Origin: Streptococcus parasanguinis
Lineage (GTDB): Bacteria > Bacillota > Bacilli > Lactobacillales > Streptococcaceae
Direction: 5' to 3'
DNA: 20,997 nt
Assembly: GCA_018377375.1 (NCBI GenBank)
Contig: JAGZZN010000033.1
Span: forward strand, 1-20,997
Of this stretch, positions 1 through 6,808 are shown one piece after another. A program made the translations under genes and the position numbers. Numbering within the stretch: position 1 is the stretch's first letter; each line of letters opens with the position of its first letter. The notes below the pieces were generated by a model. The model was given only the letters and a program-made list of their open reading frames with translations. It was not told the origin of the DNA and searched no databases.

Positions 1-17
1 TTTTCATTCGAGTCCAT
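1..17 (-). CDS. Start of a gene truncated by the window edge (perhaps ccrZ-like phosphotransferase)
   Basis: Only the first five codons and part of a sixth are inside the window: an ATG on the minus strand at 17, reading M-D-S-N-E. A clear GGAGG (23-27 on the plus strand as CCTCC) sits five bases upstream of that ATG, which is why I read this as a genuine start. It lies 40 bases downstream of the ecsB stop with no terminator between, so it probably belongs to the ecsAB transcript. In streptococci ecsB is often followed by a phosphotransferase-family gene (CcrZ), so that is the first guess from position. The visible residues are too few to confirm it. Confidence 0.55.
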
Positions 18-57
18 TTTTTCCTCCGTAAAAAGTTTCCAATCTATTTTACTAATT

Positions 58-1113
58 TTAACGACTTTCGTCAACCAAGCGCGCCATCTTAAATGGAAGA
101 TAGAGTAGGATTAAAGCAACTGTATAAGCCAATAAGCCTAACAACAGGACTTTATCTGAAATAAAGACCAGGCCAATCCCCCCTTCTATCACCGTTATCA
201 TCCCCATGACCAGCTGAATCGTTTTGTTCAACCCTGCCTTTTTACTGCCCTTTTTCATCGGGAAAAGGAGTGTCAAGGGTTGGTAATCAAAAGCACTGTA
301 AAGCCCCAGTAATTGAAAAATAACCAAGTAATTGAGCAAGGCTACAAGGGCAATCACTACGAGAGGTTGGGGAATAAAGATGATAACGAGAATGGAAAGA
401 GCCAAGAGTCGGAGAGTCATAGAGAAAAGATCTCCATTCCGTAGGAAGGAGCGCGTATATAAGTGAAGCCACGTATTGCCATGTGTTTTGGGAAGAAGCC
501 CTAAGAAACCATCCAAGTAAGCTCTTCTTTTGACACTGTTAGTAATACCTTTCACCGTTGTAAACAAGGCAAAGAAGCGAAGGATCAATTGTTTCCTTGC
601 ATTCTCACGAGCAATGGCCAAGGTCCAATCCAAATTTCCATCCTGGTAGAAGCGCGCTTTCTTCCAGCTAAAAACAGCCCCTTTAGCCACCCCTAAGACA
701 AGGATATAAGCTACAATAGCAAGTTTATCCAGCCCTGTTGCCAGAAGAAGAGGCACAAATAATAGAAGGACAAAACTTTGAATCAAAAACCAAAACACAA
801 AAGACTTCTTGGCCTGCCCTTTGATATAACGTTTCACTTCCTCTTCCTTTACTAAAAGGAATAAAGCATCGGGTTTCTCTAAGTAGGTCGCAATGGAGCC
901 GATCGGAACAAAAAGGAGCAAACCGATCAAGAGACTCCAGCGAATCAAGCTTGTATCTTTTGGTAACTCTTGCAAGAATTGGCTATACTGAACCGACAAA
1001 AATCCTATAAAAATCAGCATAAAGAGGACGAAATGATCATTGAGAACATAGCGGCTATATTTTACACATTGAGTTCGAAACGTTTGTTGCCGTTTTTTCA
1101 TCAACTCTTTCAT
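58..1113 (-). CDS. ecsB: EcsB-type ABC transporter membrane protein
   Basis: This 351-residue integral membrane protein is the likely permease of an EcsAB ABC transporter. In Bacillus, EcsAB affects secretion, regulated proteolysis and competence, although the transported substrate is not settled. The sequence has a short basic N-terminus (KKRQQ) followed by strongly hydrophobic stretches at about residues 28-45, 56-75, 105-128, 130-147, 235-265 and 300-340, separated by basic loops, as expected of a polytopic protein. Its ATG overlaps the stop of the upstream ATPase gene by four bases (ATGA), so the two are translationally coupled and probably made in fixed ratio. The identification rests on this coupling, the topology and the EcsB-like N-terminal region. 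No soluble domain or catalytic motif is seen. Confidence 0.85.
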   Translation of the reverse strand: MKELMKKRQQTFRTQCVKYSRYVLNDHFVLFMLIFIGFLSVQYSQFLQELPKDTSLIRWSLLIGLLLFVPIGSIATYLEKPDALFLLVKEEEVKRYIKGQAKKSFVFWFLIQSFVLLLFVPLLLATGLDKLAIVAYILVLGVAKGAVFSWKKARFYQDGNLDWTLAIARENARKQLILRFFALFTTVKGITNSVKRRAYLDGFLGLLPKTHGNTWLHLYTRSFLRNGDLFSMTLRLLALSILVIIFIPQPLVVIALVALLNYLVIFQLLGLYSAFDYQPLTLLFPMKKGSKKAGLNKTIQLVMGMITVIEGGIGLVFISDKVLLLGLLAYTVALILLYLPFKMARLVDESR

Positions 1114-1841
1114 GCTGTTTCCTCTTCTGTCAAGGTCATGTAGATATCATTTAGACTCGCTTGCTCATCCCCAAAAGTTAAACGCAGCTCATCTAAAGTG
1201 CCTTGTGCTCGGACCTGACCCTTGTGGAGGATCACAAAACCATCACACATCTTTTCAGCCGAATCTAGAACGTGGGTACTCATCAATATTGATTTTCCTT
1301 TTGCCTTCTCATCTGCCAATAACTGAATCAAATCTGCAATCGCAACAGGATCCAATCCCAAAAAGGGTTCATCAACAATATAAAGGCTTGGATCTACTGC
1401 ATAGGCGCAAATAATCATGACCTTCTGCTTCATCCCCTTTGAAAACTGGGTCGGGAACCAATCTAATTTTTCAGCCAAACGGAAGCGTTCCAACAAAGGC
1501 TGGACGCGCACCATGACCTGATCCATATTTAAATCATAGGCCATAGCTACGGTCTCGATATGCTCTCTCAGGGTTAATTCTTCATAAAGACTAGGGGTTT
1601 CTGGAATATAACCAATCTTCTTCCGATATTCAGTTGGAGCTTCTGGCAGACTAAGACCATCAATCCGTACCTCCCCAGCATAAGGATGCAGGAGACCAAT
1701 AATTTCATTAATCGTGGTTGACTTCCCAGCTCCATTTAGTCCAATCAAACCAATCAGTTGGCCATCCGGAACCGAAAAGCTCACCTCTTTCAGGACAGGG
1801 ATGTTGACATAGCCCCCTGTCAACTTGTTGATTTCTAACAT
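1110..1841 (-). CDS. ecsA: EcsA-type ABC transporter ATP-binding protein
   Basis: This 243-residue cytoplasmic ATPase energises the EcsB membrane subunit. All ABC hallmarks are present: Walker A GLNGAGKST (residues 34-42), signature FSKGM (133-137, a variant of LSGGQ), Walker B LYIVDEP (153-159, catalytic Glu158) and the switch His190 in STH. The length is normal for a stand-alone ABC exporter ATPase. It is the first gene of the operon, and its stop codon overlaps the ecsB ATG. Its start lies 67 bases from the divergently transcribed HIT gene, an arrangement common in streptococci. A minus-strand extended -10 box in that gap is the likely promoter. The unusual signature motif is typical of this subfamily and does not suggest inactivity. 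Confidence 0.92.
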   Translation of the reverse strand: MLEINKLTGGYVNIPVLKEVSFSVPDGQLIGLIGLNGAGKSTTINEIIGLLHPYAGEVRIDGLSLPEAPTEYRKKIGYIPETPSLYEELTLREHIETVAMAYDLNMDQVMVRVQPLLERFRLAEKLDWFPTQFSKGMKQKVMIICAYAVDPSLYIVDEPFLGLDPVAIADLIQLLADEKAKGKSILMSTHVLDSAEKMCDGFVILHKGQVRAQGTLDELRLTFGDEQASLNDIYMTLTEEETA

Positions 1842-1857
1842 ATTTTCTCCGATTTCT

Positions 1858-1879
1858 GGTATAATGTTCTTATATTATA
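1858..1879. promoter_or_regulatory. Overlapping divergent promoters of ecsAB and the HIT gene
   Basis: Two extended -10 boxes face each other. On the plus strand TGGTATAAT has its hexamer at 1860-1865, with expected transcription start near 1872 for the HIT gene. On the minus strand TGTTATAAT has its hexamer at 1874-1879, with expected start near 1867 for ecsA. Neither has a good -35, which fits extended -10 promoters. The -10 boxes are only eight bases apart, so RNA polymerase should not be able to occupy both at once. Confidence 0.6.
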
Positions 1880-1908
1880 ACAAAATTTAGTCTAAATGAG
1901 GTGTATTT

Positions 1909-2322
1909 ATGGTTGATGATTGTATTTTTTGTAAGATTATAGCTGGCGACATTCCTTCATCCAAAGTCTATGAGGACGAGGAGGTCCTCGCATTTTTGGA
2001 CATCTCTCAGGTTACTCCTGGTCATACGTTAGTCGTTCCAAAAAAACACGCCCGCAACCTCTTAGAGATGGACGAAACTGCCACAGCTCAACTATTTGCA
2101 CGTGTCTCTAAAGTTGCTAAAAAAGTAGAAGCTGCTACCCAGGCCAAGGGAATGAATATCATCAGTAACATGGAAGAAGTTTCTGGACAAACTGTTTTTC
2201 ACACCCATGTCCACATTATCCCTCGCTATTCCGCTCAAGATGAACTGGCCATTTCATTTACTGAACACGAGCCTAATTTTGAACAACTAGCAGTTCTCGC
2301 AGAAACCATCAAAAACAGTTAA
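1909..2322 (+). CDS. hit: HIT-family nucleotide hydrolase
   Basis: This 137-residue histidine-triad protein belongs to the Hint/Fhit-like hydrolases, which cleave nucleoside phosphoramidates or related AMP conjugates. The physiological substrate in streptococci is not known. The diagnostic motif HTHVH is at residues 98-102, with His100 the expected nucleophile. The N-terminal CIFCKI segment, with two cysteines (5 and 8), is the usual start of bacterial Hint proteins and may bind zinc. The ATG is preceded by GAGGTG six bases upstream. The gene is divergent from ecsAB and is followed 12 bases later by a small membrane-anchored protein gene, the two ending at one terminator. The length is complete and nothing looks broken. 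Confidence 0.93.
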   Translation: MVDDCIFCKIIAGDIPSSKVYEDEEVLAFLDISQVTPGHTLVVPKKHARNLLEMDETATAQLFARVSKVAKKVEAATQAKGMNIISNMEEVSGQTVFHTHVHIIPRYSAQDELAISFTEHEPNFEQLAVLAETIKNS

Positions 2323-2334
2323 AAAGGAGGCCAT

Positions 2335-2625
2335 ATGAAACTCAAAAATCTCTTTTGGTTTGCAACAGGAGCTAGCATTAGCTACCACCTAGTAAAAAAC
2401 CGCAAAGAAATCAAAACAGAGGTGACTGAATCCAGCCAATTGATCAAGGGAATTCAAGATAACCTAGCAAAAATCCAACGCAATCTGGATATTATCCAAG
2501 ACCAAAAGACCAATCTTCAAGAATTGGTAACGGATTTCCAATACAAGACCAAACTATTTAGTCAACAAGCAACAGCCTCTCTAAAAGAAATTCAAGACAT
2601 CTGGCAACCAAGTAAAAACGATTGA
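2335..2625 (+). CDS. Small membrane-anchored coiled-coil protein, YtxH-like
   Basis: This is a 96-residue protein of unknown function. Residues 4-20 (NLFWFATGASISYHL) form a moderately hydrophobic N-terminal segment that could anchor it in the membrane. From about residue 22 to 88 it is polar and rich in Lys, Gln, Ile and Leu with heptad-like spacing, indicating a long helix or coiled coil. This architecture resembles YtxH-type or similar small streptococcal proteins, but I recognise no catalytic motif. A strong AGGAGG seven bases before the ATG and the 12-base gap after the HIT stop show that it is a real gene, cotranscribed with HIT. Its stop codon lies inside the 5' arm of the terminator hairpin. 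Confidence 0.75.
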   Translation: MKLKNLFWFATGASISYHLVKNRKEIKTEVTESSQLIKGIQDNLAKIQRNLDIIQDQKTNLQELVTDFQYKTKLFSQQATASLKEIQDIWQPSKND

Positions 2626-2647
2626 GAAAACTCAATCGTTTTTTTCT
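2614..2647. terminator. Bidirectional intrinsic terminator between convergent operons
   Basis: A 13-bp stem (AAAAACGATTGAG at 2614-2626 with its complement at 2631-2643) has a four-base AAAA loop and is flanked by T-runs in both orientations. It serves the HIT operon on the plus strand and the LCP gene, which stops at 2647, on the minus strand. Confidence 0.9.
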
Positions 2648-3840
2648 TATTCTGAAGGTACCGTAGGTGTCACACTGCTCGACTCTGTAGCTGCAGGAGC
2701 AACTGGTGTTACTGGTGCAACAGAACTTTGAGGCGTCACCACTCCCGTATCCTGGGTCGATGGTACAACTGGTAGTTGGTTAAACTCTTGGTAAACAGGT
2801 GCTTCCTCAGATGATGCCGCTGGCGTATCATTTTGAGAAGAAGTATTCTTCAACTCTTCATCTCCATCTAATAGGTAAGCATTGGTTTTCAATGTTTTAA
2901 TTTCTTTCATCCCCAAAGCTTTGCGGATGATATTTTGAATTTTCAAGAGATGTTTTGAAGTGACAATCTGATAACTTCCGCCATCTGCTAAGGTGGCATC
3001 TTCTCCTTTCAACTGGTACTGATGAATCGTTGAAAGGGCATCTTTATATCCTAACAATTGAAGAAGACTGTTGCTATCAAGTGAAATGTTGGTTTGCATA
3101 TTGTCACTAACAGACTCAATGATTCCTTTGTAGTGACTCAAACTATTGAGGCTTAAAACTTTCTCAACAATCTTTTTGATCACTTCACGTTGGCGTTTTT
3201 GACGTCCGTAGTCTCCTTCTGGGTCTTGGTAGCGCATGCGTGAATAAACGAGAGCTTGGTCCCCATTAATCTCCTGACGTCCTGGTGCGATCTTAGCCGT
3301 ATATTCTGGCTCATTTTCCTCGATCGAGATATCGAAGTCAAATGGATTGTTAACCGTGATACCACCAACCTTATCCACTAATTGAACCAATCCCTTCATA
3401 TTGATCATGACATAGCGGTCAATATGGATATTCAAAAGATCTTGAATGGTCTTAATGGCTAACTTGGCACCACCTTGAGCATAAGCCGAATTCAATTTTG
3501 CTTGGACCGTTTCGCCATCTGAAGTAATATTGGTTAGAATATCTCTTTCCAAGCTCGTCATGGTTGTTTCTTTTGTTTGAGGATTGACAGTCACCAAAAT
3601 CATGGTATCACTATTTCCGGCCCAAGGATCTTCCCGAGAACCGCTACCTGTATCAACCCCCATCAAAAGGATGGTCATCGGCTTGTTTTCTGCAATGACA
3701 TTGGTCTCATTTCCAAAGCCTTTATAGGTCTTACTGAGGGTCCCTGTCGTTTGATTGAGGATAGTGAGGCCATAGGCCCCGATCCCAATCACTGTTACCG
3801 TCAATAAGCTCAAAAACATCAAAATAATTTTTTTAAGCAT
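2647..3840 (-). CDS. lytR: LCP-family (LytR-CpsA-Psr) cell-wall glycopolymer ligase
   Basis: This 397-residue membrane-bound LCP protein most likely transfers teichoic acid or wall polysaccharide from its undecaprenyl carrier to peptidoglycan. LytR in pneumococcus and BrpA in S. mutans are the nearest named relatives by context. A short basic start and a hydrophobic segment (about residues 5-27) give a signal-anchor, so the catalytic part is extracellular. The LCP domain spans roughly 55-225, with D79 in NSDTM, R99-D100 in SLERD, and the arginine cluster YSRMRYQDPEGDYGRQKRQR (200-219) that binds the pyrophosphate. The C-terminus beyond about 335 is a low-complexity Ser/Thr/Pro/Val tail. It is the last gene of the tsaE-GNAT-LCP operon, 11 bases after the GNAT stop. 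brpA would be an equally fair name. Confidence 0.88.
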   Translation of the reverse strand: MLKKIILMFLSLLTVTVIGIGAYGLTILNQTTGTLSKTYKGFGNETNVIAENKPMTILLMGVDTGSGSREDPWAGNSDTMILVTVNPQTKETTMTSLERDILTNITSDGETVQAKLNSAYAQGGAKLAIKTIQDLLNIHIDRYVMINMKGLVQLVDKVGGITVNNPFDFDISIEENEPEYTAKIAPGRQEINGDQALVYSRMRYQDPEGDYGRQKRQREVIKKIVEKVLSLNSLSHYKGIIESVSDNMQTNISLDSNSLLQLLGYKDALSTIHQYQLKGEDATLADGGSYQIVTSKHLLKIQNIIRKALGMKEIKTLKTNAYLLDGDEELKNTSSQNDTPAASSEEAPVYQEFNQLPVVPSTQDTGVVTPQSSVAPVTPVAPAATESSSVTPTVPSE

Positions 3841-3851
3841 GTATACTCTCT

Positions 3852-4382
3852 CTAATCTATCAGTTTCCCCATAAGGTAAACATCTAAGAATTCTCCTTCA
3901 GCTGAACAAGCTCCACGAGCTTGGCAACCTTCAATCTCAAAACCTAACTTTTTATACAGGTGAACCGCTCGTTCATTGCGCACTTGGACATTCAAAATTA
4001 ATTTCCTAAGAACACCGGTCGAGTGCGCCCACTCGATTCCTTCTTCCAACAAGATCTGTCCAAGTCCTTGATTCCAATAAGCTTTTCGAACCACAATAAA
4101 TACATCTCCAATATGCTGAACAGACCGTTGAGAAGCCGCAGTGATATTTAACAAAGCTGCCAGTTCCTGATCTAGAAATAACAAGAGGCAAATCCGATTA
4201 TCCGCCATTTCTTGGACCATTAGAAAATGCTCCATGTCTGCTGGAGACATGCCTATCCCAGCTTCATCTAGCGTCATGTAATCTGACTCTTTCCCAACTT
4301 GATTTAAGAAATCAACGACAAGAGCCGCGTCTGCACTTTCAGCTTGCCGAATTTCTAATGTCACTTCCTTTTCCTTAGTCAT
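3852..4382 (-). CDS. GNAT-family N-acetyltransferase
   Basis: This 176-residue GNAT acetyltransferase transfers an acetyl group from acetyl-CoA to an unidentified amine. The acetyl-CoA pyrophosphate loop is seen as NQGLG (residues 104-108) after the beta strand VFIVV. The C-terminal NERAVHLYKKLGFEIEG is the classical GNAT motif B. I start it at the ATG at 4382: it has an AGGTGG about ten bases upstream and overlaps the tsaE stop by eight bases. A longer reading to 4403 would need a TTG codon without a good ribosome binding site. Its place between tsaE and the LCP gene is conserved in streptococci. RimI-like N-terminal acetylation is possible because rimI often accompanies tsa genes, but the sequence does not prove it. 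Confidence 0.85.
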   Translation of the reverse strand: MTKEKEVTLEIRQAESADAALVVDFLNQVGKESDYMTLDEAGIGMSPADMEHFLMVQEMADNRICLLLFLDQELAALLNITAASQRSVQHIGDVFIVVRKAYWNQGLGQILLEEGIEWAHSTGVLRKLILNVQVRNERAVHLYKKLGFEIEGCQARGACSAEGEFLDVYLMGKLID

Positions 4383-4830
4383 CGGTTTTTTCCACCTGCT
4401 CAAAGGATGCTAGTAAAGCTTCTGCACGCGCTCCATGAGCCTCAAAAGCCAACTCTCGCCCATCTTCCAATTTTCGGATAAAAATTTTAAGATAAGCATC
4501 CGAGAGACTCTGCTCAATCAACTCTCCCCATTCAATAATGGTAGCACCATCTCCAAATAGAAAATCATCTAAATCAATAGAATCTGGATCATTCCCAATC
4601 CGGTAAACATCCAAGTGGTACAAAGGCAAGCGGCCTTCGTATTCACGAACAATGGTATAGGTAGGACTTTTAATCATCTGATCAATCCCTAACCCCTTTG
4701 CAATCCCTTTGGTGAAGGTTGTTTTTCCTGCCCCTAGATCACCTGATAAGATGATCACATCTTGCTTTTCTAAGAGTTTTCCTAGCTGTTTTCCTAGAGC
4801 AATCAGCTCCGTTTCATTGTGACTAATCAT
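4375..4830 (-). CDS. tsaE: tRNA threonylcarbamoyladenosine biosynthesis ATPase TsaE
   Basis: This 151-residue P-loop ATPase supports the TsaB-TsaD complex that installs threonylcarbamoyl on A37 of ANN-decoding tRNAs. The Walker A loop GDLGAGKTT is at residues 30-38. PTYTIVREY, LYHLDVYR and the IIEWGE strand are the other signatures of the YjeE/TsaE family. I choose the ATG at 4830 because MISHNETELIALG is the usual family N-terminus. Reading on to 4887 adds 19 residues upstream of a consensus promoter and has no ribosome binding site. With this start the gene is probably leaderless (see the promoter). The stop overlaps the GNAT start, making this the first gene of a three-gene operon. Confidence 0.92.
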   Translation of the reverse strand: MISHNETELIALGKQLGKLLEKQDVIILSGDLGAGKTTFTKGIAKGLGIDQMIKSPTYTIVREYEGRLPLYHLDVYRIGNDPDSIDLDDFLFGDGATIIEWGELIEQSLSDAYLKIFIRKLEDGRELAFEAHGARAEALLASFEQVEKTDD

Positions 4831-4836
4831 TTCTCT

Positions 4837-4845
4837 ATTATACCA
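4837..4845 (-). promoter_or_regulatory. Extended -10 promoter of the tsaE operon (leaderless)
   Basis: Read on the minus strand, TGGTATAAT is followed by six bases and then the tsaE ATG. Transcription normally starts about seven bases after the -10 hexamer, so it would begin at or next to the A of the ATG. No Shine-Dalgarno can fit. The -35 region is poor, as expected of an extended -10 promoter. Confidence 0.65.
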
Positions 4846-4887
4846 AACTTTTTTAAAATCTGCTCTTTCTTTTAGAAATTGTTCCAC

Positions 4888-5211
4888 TCAGGTTTGCTTT
4901 TTAGATAGATAGTCAAACTATTTTAAAGTAAAATAAGTTAAGTGATTCTGCAAAAAAATAAATTTGAGTTCCAATTTTTAAATCGATTTAAGAAAATACT
5001 GAAACTTTCCGCTGTGAGAAAAGTGCCTGAAAAAATAACGTTTCAGGCACTCGGAATTATTGAGACCTTAGGCTCAATAATTAGTCATGGAACTTCAAAG
5101 AAGTTCGCTGACGTCCGTACTCACCTAAGGAATGTTTTTGGTATAACTTTGTCTTCAATCTGAAAGGAATGGGAAACCACTCCCATTCCTTTTTAAATAT
5201 TTCCCTGATAA
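4888..5211. other. Non-coding gap with a ladder of hairpins between tsaE and the purine permease
   Basis: No credible gene lies here. The stretch holds a perfect 14-bp palindrome TTAAATCGATTTAA (4978-4991) and then four strong inverted repeats in a row. They are AGTGCCTGAAA/TTTCAGGCACT (5022-5032 with 5041-5051), AATTATTGAG/CTCAATAATT (5055-5064 with 5073-5082), GAACTTC/GAAGTTC (5090-5096 with 5100-5106) and AAAGGAATGGGA/TCCCATTCCTTT (5163-5174 with 5181-5192). CCTTAGG in the second loop (5066-5072) is also complementary to CCTAAGG at 5124-5130, allowing an alternative fold. On the minus strand the first hairpin is followed by a short U-run; on the plus strand the last one is. Together they may act as 3' structures of the permease mRNA, a small RNA, or a dispersed repeat. 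Confidence 0.6.
5163..5196 (+). terminator. Terminator-like hairpin with its U-run on the plus strand
   Basis: A perfect 12-bp stem (AAAGGAATGGGA, 5163-5174; complement 5181-5192) with a six-base loop is followed on the plus strand by TTTTTAAAT. On the minus strand, where the permease gene has just ended, the tail is only TTTCAGATT, so termination there should be weaker. No plus-strand gene ends here, so it may terminate an unannotated transcript or simply serve the permease gene. Confidence 0.55.
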
Positions 5212-6633
5212 CTAATTCAAGGCCATGCTCACGTAGTTTAAGATAAAGAGAACATCTAAAATCCAAATCATGCTGTGCACTTCTTTGGCTTGTCCTTTAA
5301 CCACTTTCACCAAGCTATAGGTGATAAATCCAGCAGCGATCCCTTGTGTAATCGAGTAGCTGAAGCCCATAAAGATAGAAGTGAAGAAGGCAGGAACTGC
5401 TTCTGACATATCTTCCCAATGGATATTTTTCAAGCCACTCAACATCATAATCCCAACAACAATCAAAATTGGAGCTGTAGCAGCGGTCGGTACAATCGCC
5501 AACAAAGGACTAAAGAGACTTGAAATAGCAAAACAGATTGCCACAACCAAGGCTGTCAAACCAGTGCGTCCACCAGCTCCAATACCAGCTGCAGACTCAA
5601 CATACGTCGTTACGTTTGAAGTTCCTGCAATGGCTCCGACTGAAGTCGCTACAAGGTCTGAATAGAGGGCCTTATCTAATTTCGCTGATTGATGGTTTTC
5701 CCCATTTGTCGCAACAATCCCAACTTTTTCACCCGTACCGATTAAAGTTCCAATTGTATCAAAAATATCAGTCAAGGAGAAGGCTAAAATTGCCATTAAG
5801 GTCTCAGGCAAACGAGACGTATTGGAAATCAACGAACCCAATCCTTTTGATCCCAATGCTTGACCAAAGATCGTGCCTAAATCATTAAAGGCAGCTCCTA
5901 GATGATTACTTGCAAAGTCGATTTTAGTGATATCAACAACATGGATGAGAATTCCAAGCACAGTCGTTGCTAAGATAGAAAGGATAATCCCTCCCTTAAT
6001 CCCTTTGACAACAAAGAAAATAGTAATTGCAAGACCAACAAGAGCCAAGAGGACCGCCGGATTGTTAAAATCAACCAATCCAGGAACAGCAGATGCATTG
6101 GCTGAGATCGTTGCATTCGCCTTATCTGCTCCTTCCCCGACCACTGTATAAGTATGAGGGTCAATCGTGAATTTTAAAAATCCTGCATTCTTAATCCCAA
6201 CATAGGCCAAGAAAATCCCGATCCCCGCTGAAATAGCAGAGCGAAGAGCAGTCGGAATCGATTCGATGATCATCTTCCGAACTTTTGTCAATGTGATAAT
6301 CAATGAAATCACACCACAAATGAAGACCATTCCCAAAGCTTCCTGCCATGAGTATCCCATACCAAATACAACTGTAAAGGTAAAGAAGGCATTCAAGCCC
6401 ATCCCAGGTGCTTGTGCATAAGGTAAATTGGCATAAAAAGCCATCATCAAGGTCCCGACAACGGATCCAATAATCGTTGCAAGGAAGACTCCTTGAGCTG
6501 GCATACCTGTTTGTGACAACATTTGAGGGTTTACGAAGAGGATATAACTCATCGCAAAAAAGGTTGTCAAACCAGCAAGAACCTCTGTTCGAACAGTGGT
6601 TCCATGTTCTGAAAGTTTAAAAAACTTATCCAT
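5212..6633 (-). CDS. pbuG: NCS2-family purine (guanine/hypoxanthine) permease
   Basis: This 473-residue polytopic transporter of the nucleobase:cation symporter-2 (AzgA/PbuG-like) group most likely imports hypoxanthine, guanine or adenine. The N-terminus MDKFFKLSEHGTTVRTEVLAG is typical of the group. Other family marks are AQAPGMGLNAFF in the early membrane segment and the ALVAxxVGAIAGTSNVTTYVESAAGIGAGGRTG region around the middle, followed by further hydrophobic helices. I start at the ATG at 6633, with AAGGAG eleven bases upstream; a reading to 6675 would add 14 non-conserved residues. It is monocistronic. Its mRNA leader is only about 50 bases, which is too short for a purine riboswitch. 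The exact substrate cannot be told from the sequence. Confidence 0.88.
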   Translation of the reverse strand: MDKFFKLSEHGTTVRTEVLAGLTTFFAMSYILFVNPQMLSQTGMPAQGVFLATIIGSVVGTLMMAFYANLPYAQAPGMGLNAFFTFTVVFGMGYSWQEALGMVFICGVISLIITLTKVRKMIIESIPTALRSAISAGIGIFLAYVGIKNAGFLKFTIDPHTYTVVGEGADKANATISANASAVPGLVDFNNPAVLLALVGLAITIFFVVKGIKGGIILSILATTVLGILIHVVDITKIDFASNHLGAAFNDLGTIFGQALGSKGLGSLISNTSRLPETLMAILAFSLTDIFDTIGTLIGTGEKVGIVATNGENHQSAKLDKALYSDLVATSVGAIAGTSNVTTYVESAAGIGAGGRTGLTALVVAICFAISSLFSPLLAIVPTAATAPILIVVGIMMLSGLKNIHWEDMSEAVPAFFTSIFMGFSYSITQGIAAGFITYSLVKVVKGQAKEVHSMIWILDVLFILNYVSMALN

Positions 6634-6693
6634 TTCAGAATAAACTCCTTTTTCATCATTCTCGCTCCCAATCAATTTGCGAACGTTATTTCT

Positions 6694-6722
6694 ATTTTAC
6701 CAAAAGATCTTTCGCCTTTCAA
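6694..6722 (-). promoter_or_regulatory. Promoter of the purine permease gene
   Basis: On the minus strand TTGAAA (6717-6722) and TAAAAT (6694-6699) are separated by 17 bases, with TGG directly before the -10 giving an extended element. The expected start is about 53 bases before the ATG. No PurBox-like sequence was recognised. Confidence 0.7.
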
Positions 6723-6772
6723 GAAATCCTACTTCTCTTCTCGATTTTTGAGCGCTTTTCCGATTTTTCTGA

Positions 6773-6778
6773 TATAAT
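6773..6778 (+). promoter_or_regulatory. Extended -10 promoter of the HAD phosphatase gene
   Basis: TGATATAAT carries its hexamer at 6773-6778, 30 bases before the ATG. TTGAGC lies 19 bases upstream, a poor spacing, so the extended -10 probably carries most of the activity. Confidence 0.65.
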
Positions 6779-6808
6779 GGTCTCATTCTTCTCGAAAGGA
6801 ACTGAAAT

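Noticed and set aside
4977..4992. CiaR-like direct repeat (TTTAAA then TTTAAG)
   Set aside because: The half-sites are separated by four bases instead of five, the first half is imperfect, and no -10 box follows at the distance seen in cia-dependent small RNA promoters.
4942..5163. 73-codon open frame on the plus strand in the hairpin-rich gap
   Set aside because: It runs straight through three inverted repeats, has no ribosome binding site or ATG with proper spacing (it begins at GTG), and its composition resembles no protein family I know.
6634..6693. Purine riboswitch upstream of the purine permease
   Set aside because: The predicted leader is only about 53 bases, with none of the conserved purine-aptamer loops, too short for an aptamer plus expression platform.
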